A stretch of DNA of 64,000 bases from Beaufortia kweichowensis (Eukaryota; Chordata; Actinopteri; Cypriniformes; Gastromyzontidae): contig CM032794.1 in assembly GCA_019155185.1 (NCBI GenBank), positions 15,478,721-15,542,720 of the forward strand, read 5' to 3'. A model generated the notes under the pieces. It worked only from the letters and a program-made list of their open reading frames with translations. It was not told where the DNA came from and did no database searches. A program made the translations under genes and the position numbers. Below, piece by piece: positions 1 through 13,800 of the stretch. Position 1 is the stretch's first letter. Each line of letters starts with the position of its first letter.

Positions 1-1339
1 TTGTTTCTATGAGCTCTGAACCACAGGAGAGCTGCTTCACGGAGGATCTGCCATTTAAAGCAATTAGTTTCATTCAATGTGGAGAAGAAATGGGAAAGGA
101 ATCAGTTGGGGTCTTACAGCTTATTGAAATTTCATTTACAGATGTCCAATACTTAAAACAGACTCTTCGCTATAGTTTTGCTAAATGGAGCCTTTTATGC
201 CATTCATACAGAAAACTTCTCCTCATTTTGCAAAGTGCTTTAAAAACTTACAAGGGCACTAAGTAATTAAAAGAACAAACATGAACTTAAAAGGGAAATG
301 TTTTCTGTTTTGTGTTATAAAGGCTGTCTAACGTGAGACGTAGAAATCAGAAGAAAGACGGTCAATTTTTAAGGCACACTTATGATACTCAAACAAATTA
401 AAACGTAATTAAATTCTGATTGTACTAGCTGTATATTTTTTGCACACACATTTGGATATTTTTCTAATTTAAGAGGACTAAACAATACTGTATTATGGTG
501 TGTGTACAGTGTGTGTGTGCGTGTGTGTGTGCACGTGTGTGTGTACCCATGGGTCCCCAGAGGAGAGAGTGCTATAAAAAAATGTTCGGGCCTGGGACAA
601 CATTTTTGAGATACTTAAAATTAAAACACAACTAAACTAAAATAACTATAATACAATAAAAAACTAAATAAATAACTAAACAACTAATAAAATAAATTAA
701 TAGACATTTACTGTACACATGCACAATGATGTATGTCAGAAAAAAATTGTCAAAATTTGTTCCCTTGTCACTGGGGCTAATATGAACCATTAGGTAGATA
801 TGTATACATTTATACATACAGGCACACATTTTTCTGACAGTGCACAAACTTAAATAAGAACTCATTTTCTTTATAGATAAAGTACATCTCATAGCTAAAC
901 ACACATATGACAATCAGTGACGAGGCATGCGAGAACCAATGAGATTACAAGTTATTGATGTGCGCCATATTTTATTATACATAGTTTTGTATGTCTACAT
1001 TAATAAACAAGCTCAAAATATTTATTATTCATACATTTATTAACCAACCGGAGTCATCTGGATGATACACATATGTGCTTTTTGAGGCTTCGCCATTTTA
1101 ACCCCCCATATAAGATGATAACATGAAGGCATTTTTTTATATATATATAAAATTATTTGTGTTAAGAAATGAACTGAAAAAAGGACGTACTATACAGCTG
1201 GGTTGCCACGAGTTTGAGTAAATTACGAGAAAAATCTCCTACTTCAGTGAACTGTTCCTTTAATCAGACTTTCACAGGTGCACACACATGCATTGTATGT
1301 ACATGTGAACTTAACAGGCTATTAAGTCATGGAATAAGG
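1..1339. other. Noncoding AT-rich stretch with TG microsatellite
   Basis: No exon recognised on either strand. It holds an imperfect TG/GTGC microsatellite at about 498-546, AT-rich simple sequence around 640-700, and a MITE-like segment listed separately near 1040-1265. The short open frames here show no recognisable protein. By synteny this is probably intergenic DNA downstream of lmo1, but no lmo1 exon is seen in the window. Confidence 0.5.
1040..1265. mobile_element. Degraded palindromic MITE copy (GTTCACCC family)
   Basis: The right edge, just before 1265, reads like a decayed form of the common cyprinid MITE terminus (GTGAACTGTTCCTTTAAT, compare GTGAACTATCCCTTTAA). The internal stretch with GGAGTCATCTGGATGATAC and the following ATGTGCTTTTTGAGGCTTC matches the interior of another copy at 41160-41240. 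The left end was not found. Family placement comes from the internal comparison and general knowledge of cyprinid repeats. Confidence 0.5.
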
Positions 1340-1599
1340 CACCCAAACAATTGCCAATTCATCATAAACTTTTAACGTCTTTCCACACCTGCATCAGCGA
1401 GAGGTCTGCAACAACACATATGGATTTTGACCTTTTGGCCAGAGCTACACTAATACAAATTTCCCCACGACTGCTGGGAATATACCTATACTGTAGACGA
1501 AAGAAGGTTTCTTGGAAACACTCCTGCAGTGGGGAAGCAGACCGGCTACATCATTTGCTAACAAATAAATCAAGTGTACAATGTGCATTAATTAGAAAT

Positions 1600-3560
1600 T
1601 CATTAAAAATTCAGACTCACCGGCAGGTGTGCAAATAAAGGATTAGTGAGACAGCAATTACACCACATAAGAGCACCTTTTAATTGCAGCTCCTGGATTG
1701 ATTTACAGAGGGAGACAATCAGGCTCTGTGCAAGACGCCTGATTGCTCATTTTCTGGAAAAATAATGAGGAAAAGACTACATACACAACTGTGCACAGAT
1801 CATCCCCAGCTGCAGAATTACCTCACACGCACATGCACACATGTACTTACTGCTGATTTAAAGGTGAAATGTATGTAATTAAAACTACAGGTGCCTTGTC
1901 AGTGCTATAGTGCATTTCTCTGTCTAGTCACAACTAAATGAATTCGAGTCTGATTATGGGAGACACCTAAAATATTGTTCCACACTGCATTTAATGAATG
2001 CTGGACATACACAAACAAGCACACATCACTACCTGAACAAACAGCAAGGAAATGAATCGGTGTTTCTGTCTAAATACAGGTGCTAAATGTGTTACCGTTA
2101 TAATTAAGGCCTAACAGAGGACTTTGTTTGCTATTCATAATATGTTGTCTTTTCATTAACATCACCATGAAACGATCTATAAAATAGGGAAACTATACAT
2201 TAGTTCCTGATAAGTTTCAAGTAATCGGAAAAGGAAGAAATCTAACATCAAAGACGTTATTAAAGTTATTAAAAGTCAGTTGGATTGAGACTATGTACAT
2301 CATTGTCGAACGCGCATGTTAGTTTGATAACACACGCTGACCTGTTTGTGCACCCCTGGGTGAAATTATTCCTGTTACACACTTCCAAACGGACAGACTG
2401 CGGGAGAGCCAAAATAAATGCAGAATGCATAAACTTGCCCTCACAGCATTTTGCTTATTCTATGATCTCATTCTTAAATTAAACCAATTTGCCTAGAAAT
2501 TGGTTTTAGGGGCTACACAGAGTGTTTTGTACTCTAGCCTCTGCACACACACGCACACACACACACAAGAAATTTCAGTCACATTTCCTCCTCCCCCTCC
2601 CTACTCTCCCTAGCTGCAAATCATGTTTGACTTTGAAGTGCTAATTTTGGAAGTTTAGCCAATTTTTATTTGCTGCTTTGAAATGTATCCTCTAAGCTGC
2701 TGCAGCAATGAAATATACAGCCCATCTACAATGAGGGATAAGTGACCAAAAATGAGAAGCGCCTGTTTCTCTCCCAGTGCATTATATAACTGTGAATAAT
2801 CTGCCCAGTGCACTTTTCCTGCATGAATTTTTTTTCAACATTAGCCTCCCTCCCCCTTTTTTAGTTAGTGTCCCCTTCGAGCTAAATGGGCACTATTTTG
2901 AATGCTGATGCACACAGAATTGTTTCATTCAAGGAATAATGTATCGCAAAACCTAACATGTATCTAAAGTGAAGAAAGATGGACTGTGCGAAGTCAGTCT
3001 GATGAGGCTATACGGAGACAATACATTTTCAATCCTGTAGGACAAAGATCTGCTCAACCAGACGTCTCGAATCCAAATCCAATAATGAAAAGCTCATGAA
3101 TAGCGGGGCCGTATCAGTGTACCCACTACACAAACAATACAATGAAATTATCATTTTTCTATTCCAGTAAATGAGCTCAACAGAATAATATGATACAGCT
3201 GTAACTGGGAGACAATTTGTCTCAAAGCACGGGGTAGGAACCTTTGTTCAGAGGGGGCAAGGGACAGGTGAGGCCTATTTATTTGAGGACACTGGCTATG
3301 TTTTCCAATCAGGCAAACATCGAGACTATTGTGGCTGGAAAATGTCATTAGCGCAATCAGCCTTGGGTTAGAGAGGGAATGTGCTGTATGGAAAGCAGTT
3401 CTGAACAATGAAAGAAGGTCTAGTAATGGGGGAGCCTTGGATTCCACTTCATTTACTGCTCTAATGGATGTGGGACTGACCCCAATCAGGAGCCCGTTTT
3501 TTGCGCTATTTAATTTTTCATCAGAAGACGGCGAGATCATATATATAAAAAAGTGGATCG
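1600..3560. promoter_or_regulatory. Candidate conserved noncoding blocks (lmo1/ric3 landscape)
   Basis: Three repeat-poor blocks stand out: 1610-1770, 2610-2960 and 3150-3540. They have balanced composition, many AT-core homeodomain-like sites and almost no simple repeat. A CA tract sits between them near 2545-2567. The 129-aa open frame on the minus strand at 3151-3540 has no recognisable domain; long chance frames are common in such blocks. Calling them enhancers is inference: no alignment was possible. Confidence 0.35.
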
Positions 3561-3599
3561 CCCCTCCCGCTCACGCGTATAAATAAATATAGTCACGCA

Positions 3600-6100
3600 C
3601 GTAGGCCTTCGCATACACAGACACACTAACGCACGCACCTGGTCATCCCCCCTACCTCTACCAATAATAACACAGCAGGCAAAAAAGAGAGAAAAAAAAC
3701 ACCCCCCATCCACCCCCAACACATCACCGCTCTGCTATGGTTTTGGACTTGGCAATAAATTGCTTTGGTAATCAGCTTTTTGAAAAGCTTATTTACTGCT
3801 TGTTCTCTGTTTATTGTGCTCCTCAGAATGAAATATAAAATTGGATTTCATTAGATGTGCAATTTTCTCTTTCTCGTAAAGAAAGGAAGAGAGAGAGAAA
3901 ATCACCTTGTTGGATATAGAGAATGGATTCGGGGCGCAGTGTATATTACTGTTGATTAAGTTTCTCTATGGGCTGACGTGGACCTCTATTGCTCTAAGTA
4001 CCGATACACGTTCGAGTGCGATGTGAGCTCAGCCTCCGAAAGGGAATGTACAGTTAGATATTCTTTCTCCTTGGATAACAGTACGAACATCACGTAACTC
4101 AAATCATGCTTGTCAACAGAGTTTATCAATAAACCGTCGTTTCTGAAAGCCGATCCCAGGTGTGGCATTTTAAGAAATGTGCTTTCTACTGTAAATTGTT
4201 TCTAAATTATTTCTCAGTACTGGGGTCGCGGCTCCAGTTCTAAGAGGAGGTGAGCCGGCTATAATTGCATGTGTTGCTGCTGATTGACTGAGCTTTGATG
4301 CAACATTCATTTAAACCACGGCTGCACTTTGCTAATGCACAAACAGTGTACTCAATCACCGCCGTCCAACGGCTCCTTAATAACGCAAGCACTTCTTCTC
4401 TCCCGCCCTTCAGGGTCTTTAGTTTGTTGATGTTTTCGTCAATATCTGTTTCTATGAAAAAGAATAGCCGGCGACGAGTTCTGAAAGCTCCCTTTGATGT
4501 CGCGGGTTCACAAACGCACGTTATAAAGGGACACATTAAAGATATAAAGAAGGAAACGACTCCAAAGTTGTAAACCTACGCTGTTAGTGCCGCACAAACT
4601 AATGGCAGAGTTGTCTGACTAACCGTATAGAGGAATCACTAACAGTGGGACAGGGTGAGATATTGAGAGAGGGAACTGCATTTCACTCAGCCATCCTTTT
4701 TAAAACAGCACCATCTGGAGGGTGCAGGCTGCCTCCGGCTCTATCTGCCGTGTGGACGAGAGAGAGGAAACGGAGGCAAAACGCTCTATAGATCACAGAT
4801 CAGCGACATCGAGGTTGCATACGTGTCATCTCTATAGTTGAGCTCACGCACCTCTGAAACATAAATCTGCTTTACTGAGCTTTACTGTGTTCTGCAAATA
4901 AGGTATAAAGTTAATCATCGGTCTGAATAAAGTGCTACATTGTTGATCTATGAAGAGAAATATACATCCGTACGCATTTGCACAATATGAAAAATCACAC
5001 GTGTCAACACGCAAATGTCAATTTGAAGCAGGTAATCGTGTACGTGCGAATGCTGACGCGGGTCCTGTTCATGATGACAAGGCCACCCCGACAGCTTCAG
5101 AAGTTCCAGAATACGGGGCAACAGGTCCAACCTCAAGGCCCTTTCGCCCACACAGCTGCTGTTTTACAACATATCCATCTCCTTCTCCCTGCTCTAGGCC
5201 CCATGTCCACATTCATTACCCTCTCTTTTATAATCCTTTAAACATGCTTCATGGCGCTTTCGTGGAAATTTAATTACTTTTACAAGGTGACAAGACTTTC
5301 CAAACTAGCTTGATTACCTGGACGGCAATATACTGGAGAACAAGGATGGCGAAGAAGAAATTATAAAAACAGTGTTGTCACATGATGGCCAAAAGCGATA
5401 TATGTTCACATAAGCTTCAGACAAGGTCAGTCTCGGTTGGTTGTCGTCAAAATTGCAACCTGTGCAACCTGTCACTGTGTAACCAAACAAGATTTTTTTT
5501 TTCTACAGTAAAACTGTAGATTTACTTCTCTATCTGCGGAGAGTTCTCATTAGCAAGATGTCTACAGATATAAAAAGGTTAATATGCAGGGTTTGTGAGA
5601 TCTTTAAAAGTGTTGACATTTTCCTATTTTCCCTCAAAAATACGCTTCATCAAAAAGCTCAACAAACTGGAAACGGAAAAGTCTGTTGACAGGCGCCTTT
5701 GCGTTGATATTCTTGCCGTCAGTGAATTTTACAGGCTAATTATAAAGTAATTTTTGCTTTGAAGCAGATATGCCTTTCATTTTTACAGAGAGACGCACAC
5801 GTAATATGCATATCTTCTGTTTTTATATCCCTCAGGTACACGACTAACAGGCCTAGAAACGAAATTCGAGCCATACATCTAGAGTAAGCATCAGCAGTGT
5901 TATTCAATGAGAGCCAAGTCAAATGAGAAGCTGTCAGTCAGAGGGGAAATAAGGAGGTTCAAAGGCTGCGCGCTGCCGCAACTTTTACAATACAGTTTAC
6001 GAAGCAGTAACTACGCTTGACACTTTTTTTTAAAATGAAAGAAAGTTTTTAACTGCGGGTCTTTCTTTGTGCACAGGAAAACCGAGGTACATCGAGATCC
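3600..6100. other. Noncoding stretch, no recognised exon
   Basis: Contains a purine-poor CA/C-rich patch at 3600-3720, a CNE-like piece at 3725-3880, and mixed sequence after it. An open frame of 107 codons on the plus strand at 4950-5273 overlaps others in two further frames. It has no domain I know, no good splice context and no known neighbour relation, so I do not call it a gene. Confidence 0.4.
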
Positions 6101-7300
6101 AAATTAGATCTCGGTAGCATTGACATACTTTCCGCTCACAGGTACAGGATGCTTCATATATGATTAATTAATTGAGGCAGGCTGCCATCTGTGTTTTAAC
6201 TGATTAAATAGCCCACAAAGTGGGATGCACCTTTTGATGTGATCCTTTGGGGGACCTGCGCCGGCTTTGTGTTTCTACCTTGATTAAGCACAATGTTCCT
6301 GCATCAGCCTCGCCAGTTCAAAGTCTCTTTAATTTGTGAAGAAAGGACACGGAGGCATTAGAGGTGCTTTTAAATCCTGCCCATCACCAGCGGCTCTGCT
6401 GGATTCCTTTTATGAGAGCATTTTTCACAAAGGTACAGCCTATTCTTTCACTCATTCACTCGCTCACCCGTTCATTCATTTCCATTTTGCGGAAGGCCGC
6501 CATCTGCCTAAATATAAAAAATTGATTCCAGTAAATTCTCACCTGAGATCTGTAATGGGGAAAGGCTTTTAAAGGTCACACGTGTAATAAGTTCCGATGG
6601 TCTCACTCACTCTCAGATAATGGCTCTTTAGTCCATCTTGCATTGCTGCTGTAGTGAAATAATGGAGCAATCTGTGGACCATTCAGTACAGTAGTGCTAA
6701 AGTTGTAAGGCAGCCAGGCATACAAGAACGCCAGTCCGTTGGCTTGTGCTTGGGAAACGGTAACCTCAAGAGGAAGTAAAACTCTAGTCCAACACCTCTA
6801 TTCCCTCTCTATTGCTATGGCTGAGTGAGGTTTAGTGGCTTCGCATGAGATTCATTGAGTTGCAGTACTCCAGCTGAGTGAACAAAATTAGGATAAAGGG
6901 AAAAAAAGCTTTCAGTACAGCGCTAAATGATGAGTTCCCCGATAATTGTCCTCAGTGCAAATTAATGAGCTTTCAATTGGCGCCCAGTATAGTCATAAAC
7001 TACATTCATAATCAAATGGAAATTGCAGCCCTGATTGCTTTAAAATAGAATCGCTGTGTGACGATATATTCAATTTTATGTTAATTATGAGGGATAAGCT
7101 ACCATTCTCAATGAAGTCTGTAATTGAAATGTTAGCCCTAAATCCAAGTGTACTGCTTTATTTCTCCCTGACACGGCCCCTACAAGGAAATGACAGAGCG
7201 TCGGACGTGTCGCAATTTGGATCATGTGTTCCTACTTCATTTTTAAAAACAAAAAGTGCACTAAAATGCATTTAGAACTTAATGCACTGAGGTCCACTGA
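6100..7300. promoter_or_regulatory. Candidate conserved noncoding block
   Basis: Repeat-free stretch with a double homeodomain-type core (TTAATTAATT at 6164-6173) and other sites of that kind. Composition is more balanced than its surroundings. It resembles the long developmental enhancers found around LMO-family genes. Function is inferred from position and texture only. Confidence 0.35.
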
Positions 7301-9170
7301 TCCTATTTAACAGATACCAGCTGCTGGCGCGCAAAAGAAAGTCGCTCGGATTTAACTTGATAAAATGTGGGTTCATAATTCAGACTTTGTGTGTCCTAAA
7401 GGCCCTAATATTAACCTAAAGGTTGTGCCAGGACTCTGTGGCATGTTTAACTGGTTCAAGCAAGATGTTTGGCAAGACATTCCCCTGCTCGCGTTGCAAA
7501 TTAATGGTGGAAAGTTCCAATGTCAGCCGACCAGCACAGAGAATGCATGAAACTGGCTTATATAGGTCTATTTTCTACTTTTCTTTGAGACTTTTGGATT
7601 TTTCTTTGAGAGAGCAACGGAGCTCCAGCCACAACAGACAACTTCAAAAAGAAATGCATAATTATTAATTATACAAAACCTGCTTTATCCTCATTTCCTC
7701 TATGAAAGGAACTCAAAAGTAAATTACAAATCACAGAAGCCTAACACATAATTTAGTGTTCCCTTTAAATATATAATATATGACATCAGAATATATGACA
7801 TCAGAATGACCGCTGTTGGGCATTCTAGGGGTTATGGAGTTTGATAAGAGCGAATAAAAACATGAATGAAAAAATTGAAAATCAAATGCCAACCCACCGA
7901 ACGATTAAACGAATAATCAAATATTCTGGTCTGGCCAAATCTAGTACAGACAAAAGCCAAATCTAGTACAGACAAAAGTAGGAAATGTATTGTAATTGTT
8001 ATCAAAGATTACTTTCTGACTTCTGGGAGTGCAGAAGAAAGCATCACTTTAGCATCACACACTCCTGGTGGCACATAGCTCAGAAAACGATTATTGCAAT
8101 TTTGTCTCCAACATAAAGTAGAGGAACGGAAGCAATACCTTATGTATATTTCCTTAAAACTCTTCATTGCTTTAGCAATTACAGCCAAATCTTTTGACAC
8201 CTTCAAGTGATTTCACGTCAACAGCAGATGCATGTTACAGATCTCACCGTCCAACACAAAGAACTATGACAAACTGTCAAATCTAAGCAGCTTGCTACGT
8301 GGAAATGAAGCAATTAAAATAATGCCACATTATGGTTTTCAATGAGGACCAGCATCTGTTTTTTTTTAGCTTAAATCCCTATATTCAGCCATTTAAAACA
8401 AGCATGAAGATTGGCTTACATAAGCCAAGCTAATTGGTTTTTCACTTTAATACAAGTTTAAGTAGGTCAGAAATATCAGGATCAGGATATCATTTATTAC
8501 GATATGTGATAAAAGTCAATCAGTAAGTCACTTTTAATAGTTCTGAAACAATCTGGCACGTTCACAGCTTTGTTAAGATATGTCGTAAGACACTGTGCTG
8601 TATTACATTTACTTAATTAAGTCTCAATTTAATATTGCAAGCAAATTAGAAGAAAACAGAAAGGTGACTTTTATAGGCGATAAGCATGGCTGGGCTACTG
8701 CTGCAATACAAGTTAAATGCTAGAAACCCTAATGTCAGTGGAAATCTGTAACGATCAGGCAAGATTTTTTAATTATCTTCTATATGGTTAATACATTAGA
8801 TTCTCCATTACTAGAGGAGATAAGTTAGCCCACAAGGCCGGCTGCTAAACTTCTCAACCTTTTTGGTGACAGGTTTTATGAGCCTAATGCAGTTTGTGAT
8901 GTATAGCATAATAACCTCTCTGACTGTAGGGCCTTGCTCCTAATATCAGCTGCCTTGTGCATCAGGCAAAATTATTGTAATGAGACCCTATTTCCATATA
9001 ACAGCAAAATGAGTTCATTATTCTAAGTTATATTGGTGGAGTAGCTGAAAGAAATTGATGCTTTTATTTGGACGGAATTGGATTCTGGGCATAAATAGAA
9101 TTAGGTAAAGTTGCAGATAGCAAAAATGCAATAATAATTATATTGTAGTTATCAAAAGGTCATCATCAGT
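7300..9170. other. Noncoding stretch with two short tandem duplications
   Basis: No exon recognised. Two small direct duplications are visible: the unit ATATATGACATCAGA occurs twice around 7775-7808, and the unit CCAAATCTAGTACAGACAAA twice around 7935-7977. From about 8640 to 9000 the sequence is repeat-poor and CNE-like. Open frames here are short and without recognisable domains. Confidence 0.4.
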
Positions 9171-10800
9171 CCCCTGCGCCCCCCGCAGATCTCCCTTTAC
9201 ATATTTCAAACGGGGGTGCATTTGTCTGCGCATTTGTGCCTATGCCTGTACGGTTATTGAAATTCTGTTGCACGTCAATTTCCCAAAAAGCAATTGTTCA
9301 AGTGTGTCCTTGTATCAAACGGTATTTCAAACGTTTCTTTAGCAACGCAAAACAATCGCACGTTCATAACAGAGATGCTAACGCAAGTGAGATTCGACAG
9401 ATTCCGCAGAAGTCTCGCGGTTCCCCTTTATCATCTGTGTTGATCATTCACATCATTCACATTCCTAATTGCATTTATTTCTTTCAAGGTAACCTTTACA
9501 GCAACCTGGTGTGTGGCTGCATCGGCACTATTCAAAAAGCCCATTGAGAGCCGCGCTGCAGTGTATCCTCTTCATCAGCTGATTATGCTATCTATCAGCC
9601 ACAGCTGTCAATGCTCATTTAAGAGCCCTGCCAGACCCTCCGAGTGATGCAGTGGAGTGTAACCCCACTGATTGCTGTTTTGTAATCCAACACCTCACCC
9701 TGTTCCTTCCTGGAACAAACATTGTAGCCCCTTTAAATGTAAAATTCGCAGTGCAAAGCTCTGCTGTACAAGATGGGAGAAGGGGGGTGGTGGTGGTGGG
9801 GGGGGGGTAAAGCCTAATTACAAACACATTTCCATCGAAGAAAACATATTGTTTTTGTTGTTGTTGTCGGGGAAAGAAACGAGAGGGGTAGAAGAGAAGA
9901 AGGGAAAAAACACGGGCCCAAATTCTCTTCCGCACTGCCAAGGCACGCTTGGGATGCTGGCAGCTACAAAGATTCAATTATACAAAGTGCAAAAAATAAT
10001 TAGAAAAAAATAATAGCACTTAAAAAAACAGGCCCCTCCAGAAATTGCGTAGAACAATAAATCTGTTAATTAGCTCATTAATATTCAATTGGGGTCAGTG
10101 GACTTAATGGAACCTTTTTCATGGGCCAAGGAAATGTTTAACACCCGATTCTTCCTCTGCTGGCTTCTATTATCAACTATGCACAGGCGAGTCTTATCAG
10201 CGCTCCAGATGGTGGAGAACAATGCCGACCCATTATCATCCCGCCGCAGCGTGTGTGCCTTGTAACCGGTGTGTGGTTGAGACAGTGAAGTATAGATACA
10301 GAGGCATTTAGTGTAATTGATATGTGGTATATATCGTATTGTTAGGCCCTGTTTGTTTGCTCCGCCGGTATTCAAGGCGAAAAGGGAAGGCGAAGATGGA
10401 TTCTCGGCACTGCGGTTTCGGGCCCCCTCTCTACAGGTCACAGATAACTTGTCAACACTGAGGATGGTGTAAAATGCATCAAAGCTAAAACTCCCGGGCA
10501 CGGACGAGAGAAAAAAGAAACGGAGACTGAGAGGGAGGTTTTGTTTGTGCAAAAGAAGAGAAGCCACCGTCAACCATTAGCATCTGCTCAGGCTGATGTT
10601 TTATTCAACAAGTGCGATGAGGAAAGTTGTCTAGGCACAGATTGAGTTCCTCAGCTTTGTTGAGCTGTTTTAAAGGCTATTACGAGCTTATTGTCTGCTT
10701 TCCTCCTAGTCAATCAAATCGCACGCAAACACCGAAAGGTCAAAGGAATCGTAATAATAGCGCAGAAGTGACGTGAAGCACTAAAACGTTCCTAAAAGTG
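9170..10800. promoter_or_regulatory. Candidate conserved noncoding cluster with G-run
   Basis: Repeat-poor sequence at 9540-9670, 9940-10140 and 10160-10720, with AT-core motifs such as GTTAATTAGCTCATTAATA at 10066-10084. A G-rich run lies at 9782-9808. A 162-codon open frame on the minus strand (10085-10573) has no recognised domain. Regulatory function is inferred, not shown. Confidence 0.3.
9782..9808 (+). repeat. G-rich tract with quadruplex potential
   Basis: A run of six G is followed by TGG repeats and then ten consecutive G. Several combinations give four G3 blocks separated by short loops on the plus strand, so an intramolecular G-quadruplex is possible. No gene is adjacent. Confidence 0.6.
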
Positions 10801-13800
10801 ATATTTTTCATACTCTCTGCTTATGAAAGCCCTCCTGTTGTCTTCAGGATGGAGACAAACCGTTGAGAAAATTCAAGCTAAATTAATCAATAAGGGCCGA
10901 GAGCACATCCAGCTTTGCTGACACGTATTAATAGCAACTGTAGGAAATAAGTCAGACTTTCGCACAGCTCAATAAACAGCTAACACGGTAACGTGATGTC
11001 TTGTTGATTATTTTTGATGTGAGAATATGAGGAGACTATTTCCTATAAACAGTGCAGGTCTGAGATTTTCAATCGGCTCTGTCTTTAGTCATCAGCCGTT
11101 TCCATCATGCACTCTTCAATGTGACACTCAAGACAGAAGACACAATCATGAAATCTTCTGTTCTGCCAGCAGATAGTAGAAACACATAACTAGTCTTTGA
11201 TGAGGTCACTTTCAGGTGTCAGGTGTTTTGAACTTATGAAGACCTTCACTTCACTTTTACTTATTAAGGAGTGAAAGACTCACATGGCTAGAGGTGTGTT
11301 TGCAGATACACAGGCCCAGATTAACCCTAACACTGCTGTTCTGTACGGTCATTAACTAATAAAATCATTGTAATGCAGTGCAGTAAACTAAAAAATAATA
11401 AATGAATTGACTAAAACCAAATGTTTTTTTCTGTGCTAAATTCAGGATCTTAATTACCAAAAACATGTACGATGATAAACACGATAAATACGCAAACACG
11501 TGCCTGTTCCTGCCATGCGATTATAGTTGTCCTGCCGAGTGAATAAACCATTTCGCTCTGTAAGAGATTAGCATTAACTTATTCTCTATTAACTTTCTCT
11601 TTTCTCCCTCCATCACACGTGCAAGATAAATGTCAGCCATAAGGCGGCATGCCTTCCAAATCCCGAAAGGGGTCTCACTTCTGCAAAGAACAAGGTGGAA
11701 CATACATCACAGCTTGAAGTAAAGACTTCGATTTTTCACTGAGATAAAAGCAGGACCATTTTGTTCTAACCATGCTTGTTTATTGACACCGTTCAGCATG
11801 CACAGTAAGATTATTTCAAACTGTATTATCTTTTAGTCGCTTGTAAAGTTTCAATTTGACTTTGCTTTATCTCTGTGGAGAATATCTATGAAGGCTACGC
11901 AAAGGGTGAAGGACTTAGTGGAGATTTTCGCTCACCCTTCTGCCCAGGCAGCTTAGTGAAATGAAATACAAAAACAACAACAGGGAGTCAGTGGGCATGC
12001 CAGTGACCAGCAATGCTGAGGAAGATTGAAGTGGCCTGCCGTTGCTTTATAACTGAGATATGAGGGAGAGATATCTCTCGCACACACACAATGTGCTCAA
12101 TCTAGTGTTAGTATTGAAAAACATGCATTTACTCAGGCTGGTGGATTTCAAATTGGAAAAGTGTTTCACTGAGAGGTCTATCACATGTCAATGAGATATT
12201 CTGAAAAAAAACTTATAATATCTGCAAGTATGTGTGTGGAATGCTAAATTGCAAACATCCCCCATCTTAGATCTCAAAAGTGCCACTGTAGATTATTTTG
12301 GTAAGATACCTCCAAGTATACACAGTGGGGTTTAATTTAGAATAAAGAGTATTTAATTTAAAAGAAAAATACAAATTTGAAGGACATGTTTAGGATTCGA
12401 ACACGCCTAGACAGACATAAACCACTTTTTCTTTTTTTTTAGATTTCAAAATTCCTAGCTACTTCACTAAACTTTTAACTAATGTTGCCATGTTTATAAT
12501 GTTTATTGCAATTTTATAGTTAATTAGAAAAACACCACTTCTCCTAGTAGTTACAGACTTTTCAACCCCACTGTATAATGTTTGTAAGCGTGAGGCTATG
12601 CAGTATACTGCAGGGCAATTCCATGCCAATGTCAATCTTACCACGACATAAGGTTTTTACCATCCTACAAAGTATATTGCATCTAGAAAAACCTGTTTTT
12701 TGTCACCTCCGTAAGACTTGTATATTTCCATTTCACTTGTCCAGAACTAGACTCTAGACTCTGTCAACAGGGTTTAAGTAAAATATAAACAGATGGTTTA
12801 ATATATTGGTAAAATACATTTAAAAAATACATACACATATATAAAAAATACATTGTGTCAGAATTTATATTTCAAGTTTTGACTTAAAAAAAGTCACATC
12901 CATAATGCAGGAATTGCCCAGTAGTATCATTAAATTTCAAGTAGTATTTTCAGTCTCTTCTTCCTCCTAGTTCACTTCACCTGTCTAACAGCAGATCCAT
13001 TATCCAATCAATCCTCTAATGCTGCAACCCCAACATACATTACACACACATTTAGGATCCAGACACAAGGGCAACCTAAAGAGCAAAGCTGCAGGCAAAA
13101 AAGGACGACCCCTCCAGCGGGGTGCAATTGGGATTTGAGGAAGTTAAACACTTCCCAAGCACAAATTCCAGCCTGGGCAGCAATGTGGAGATTCTATTTT
13201 CCACACAGCATACTGTGGCCCATGAGAGGTCATCTCTATCACCAGCACCACTCTCAAACACACACACTCTCACAAACACAGTCTCCAACATATACAAAGA
13301 CTACTTCTTGCCTCCCTGCTGGTGTGGTGGTCCTGAGCCCTCAAACACTGCTGTCAACACTTTTATAGCTGCCCTTGACTTTCACACGTTTCTCAGATGC
13401 TAAAGGAGTTGAAGGACAGGGACGTCAAAATGGAAAGGTGATACCAGAAAACACATGAATGAATTGACAGAGAATAGATACCTGGAGATCCGGCTGATGT
13501 AATTTATTCTAGGAGAACTATAATCAGAAGGTCCGTGTGATTCTCGCCTGCATAAAGAATTAACAAAAGGTTAAACGCTATGTTAACTTTGTATGTCACA
13601 GACATTTTTTCATTTTAAACACAAGGTTGAGCGTGAATGGGAGGTAGAAATAGAGAACATGAACCAGAGAAAAGCATTTCGTAAAATACAGTGAATACGC
13701 TACCTGGGTTCAAAAAAGCAGATTAAAATCTCTATTGCTAAAGGTCAGGCATGTGCAGTAGAAGATGCAGAAGAGACATTGGAAAAATACAAAAATCTTC

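Noticed and set aside
4950..5273. 107-codon plus-strand frame
   Set aside because: It overlaps other frames of similar length, has no domain, and has no supporting splice sites or neighbours.
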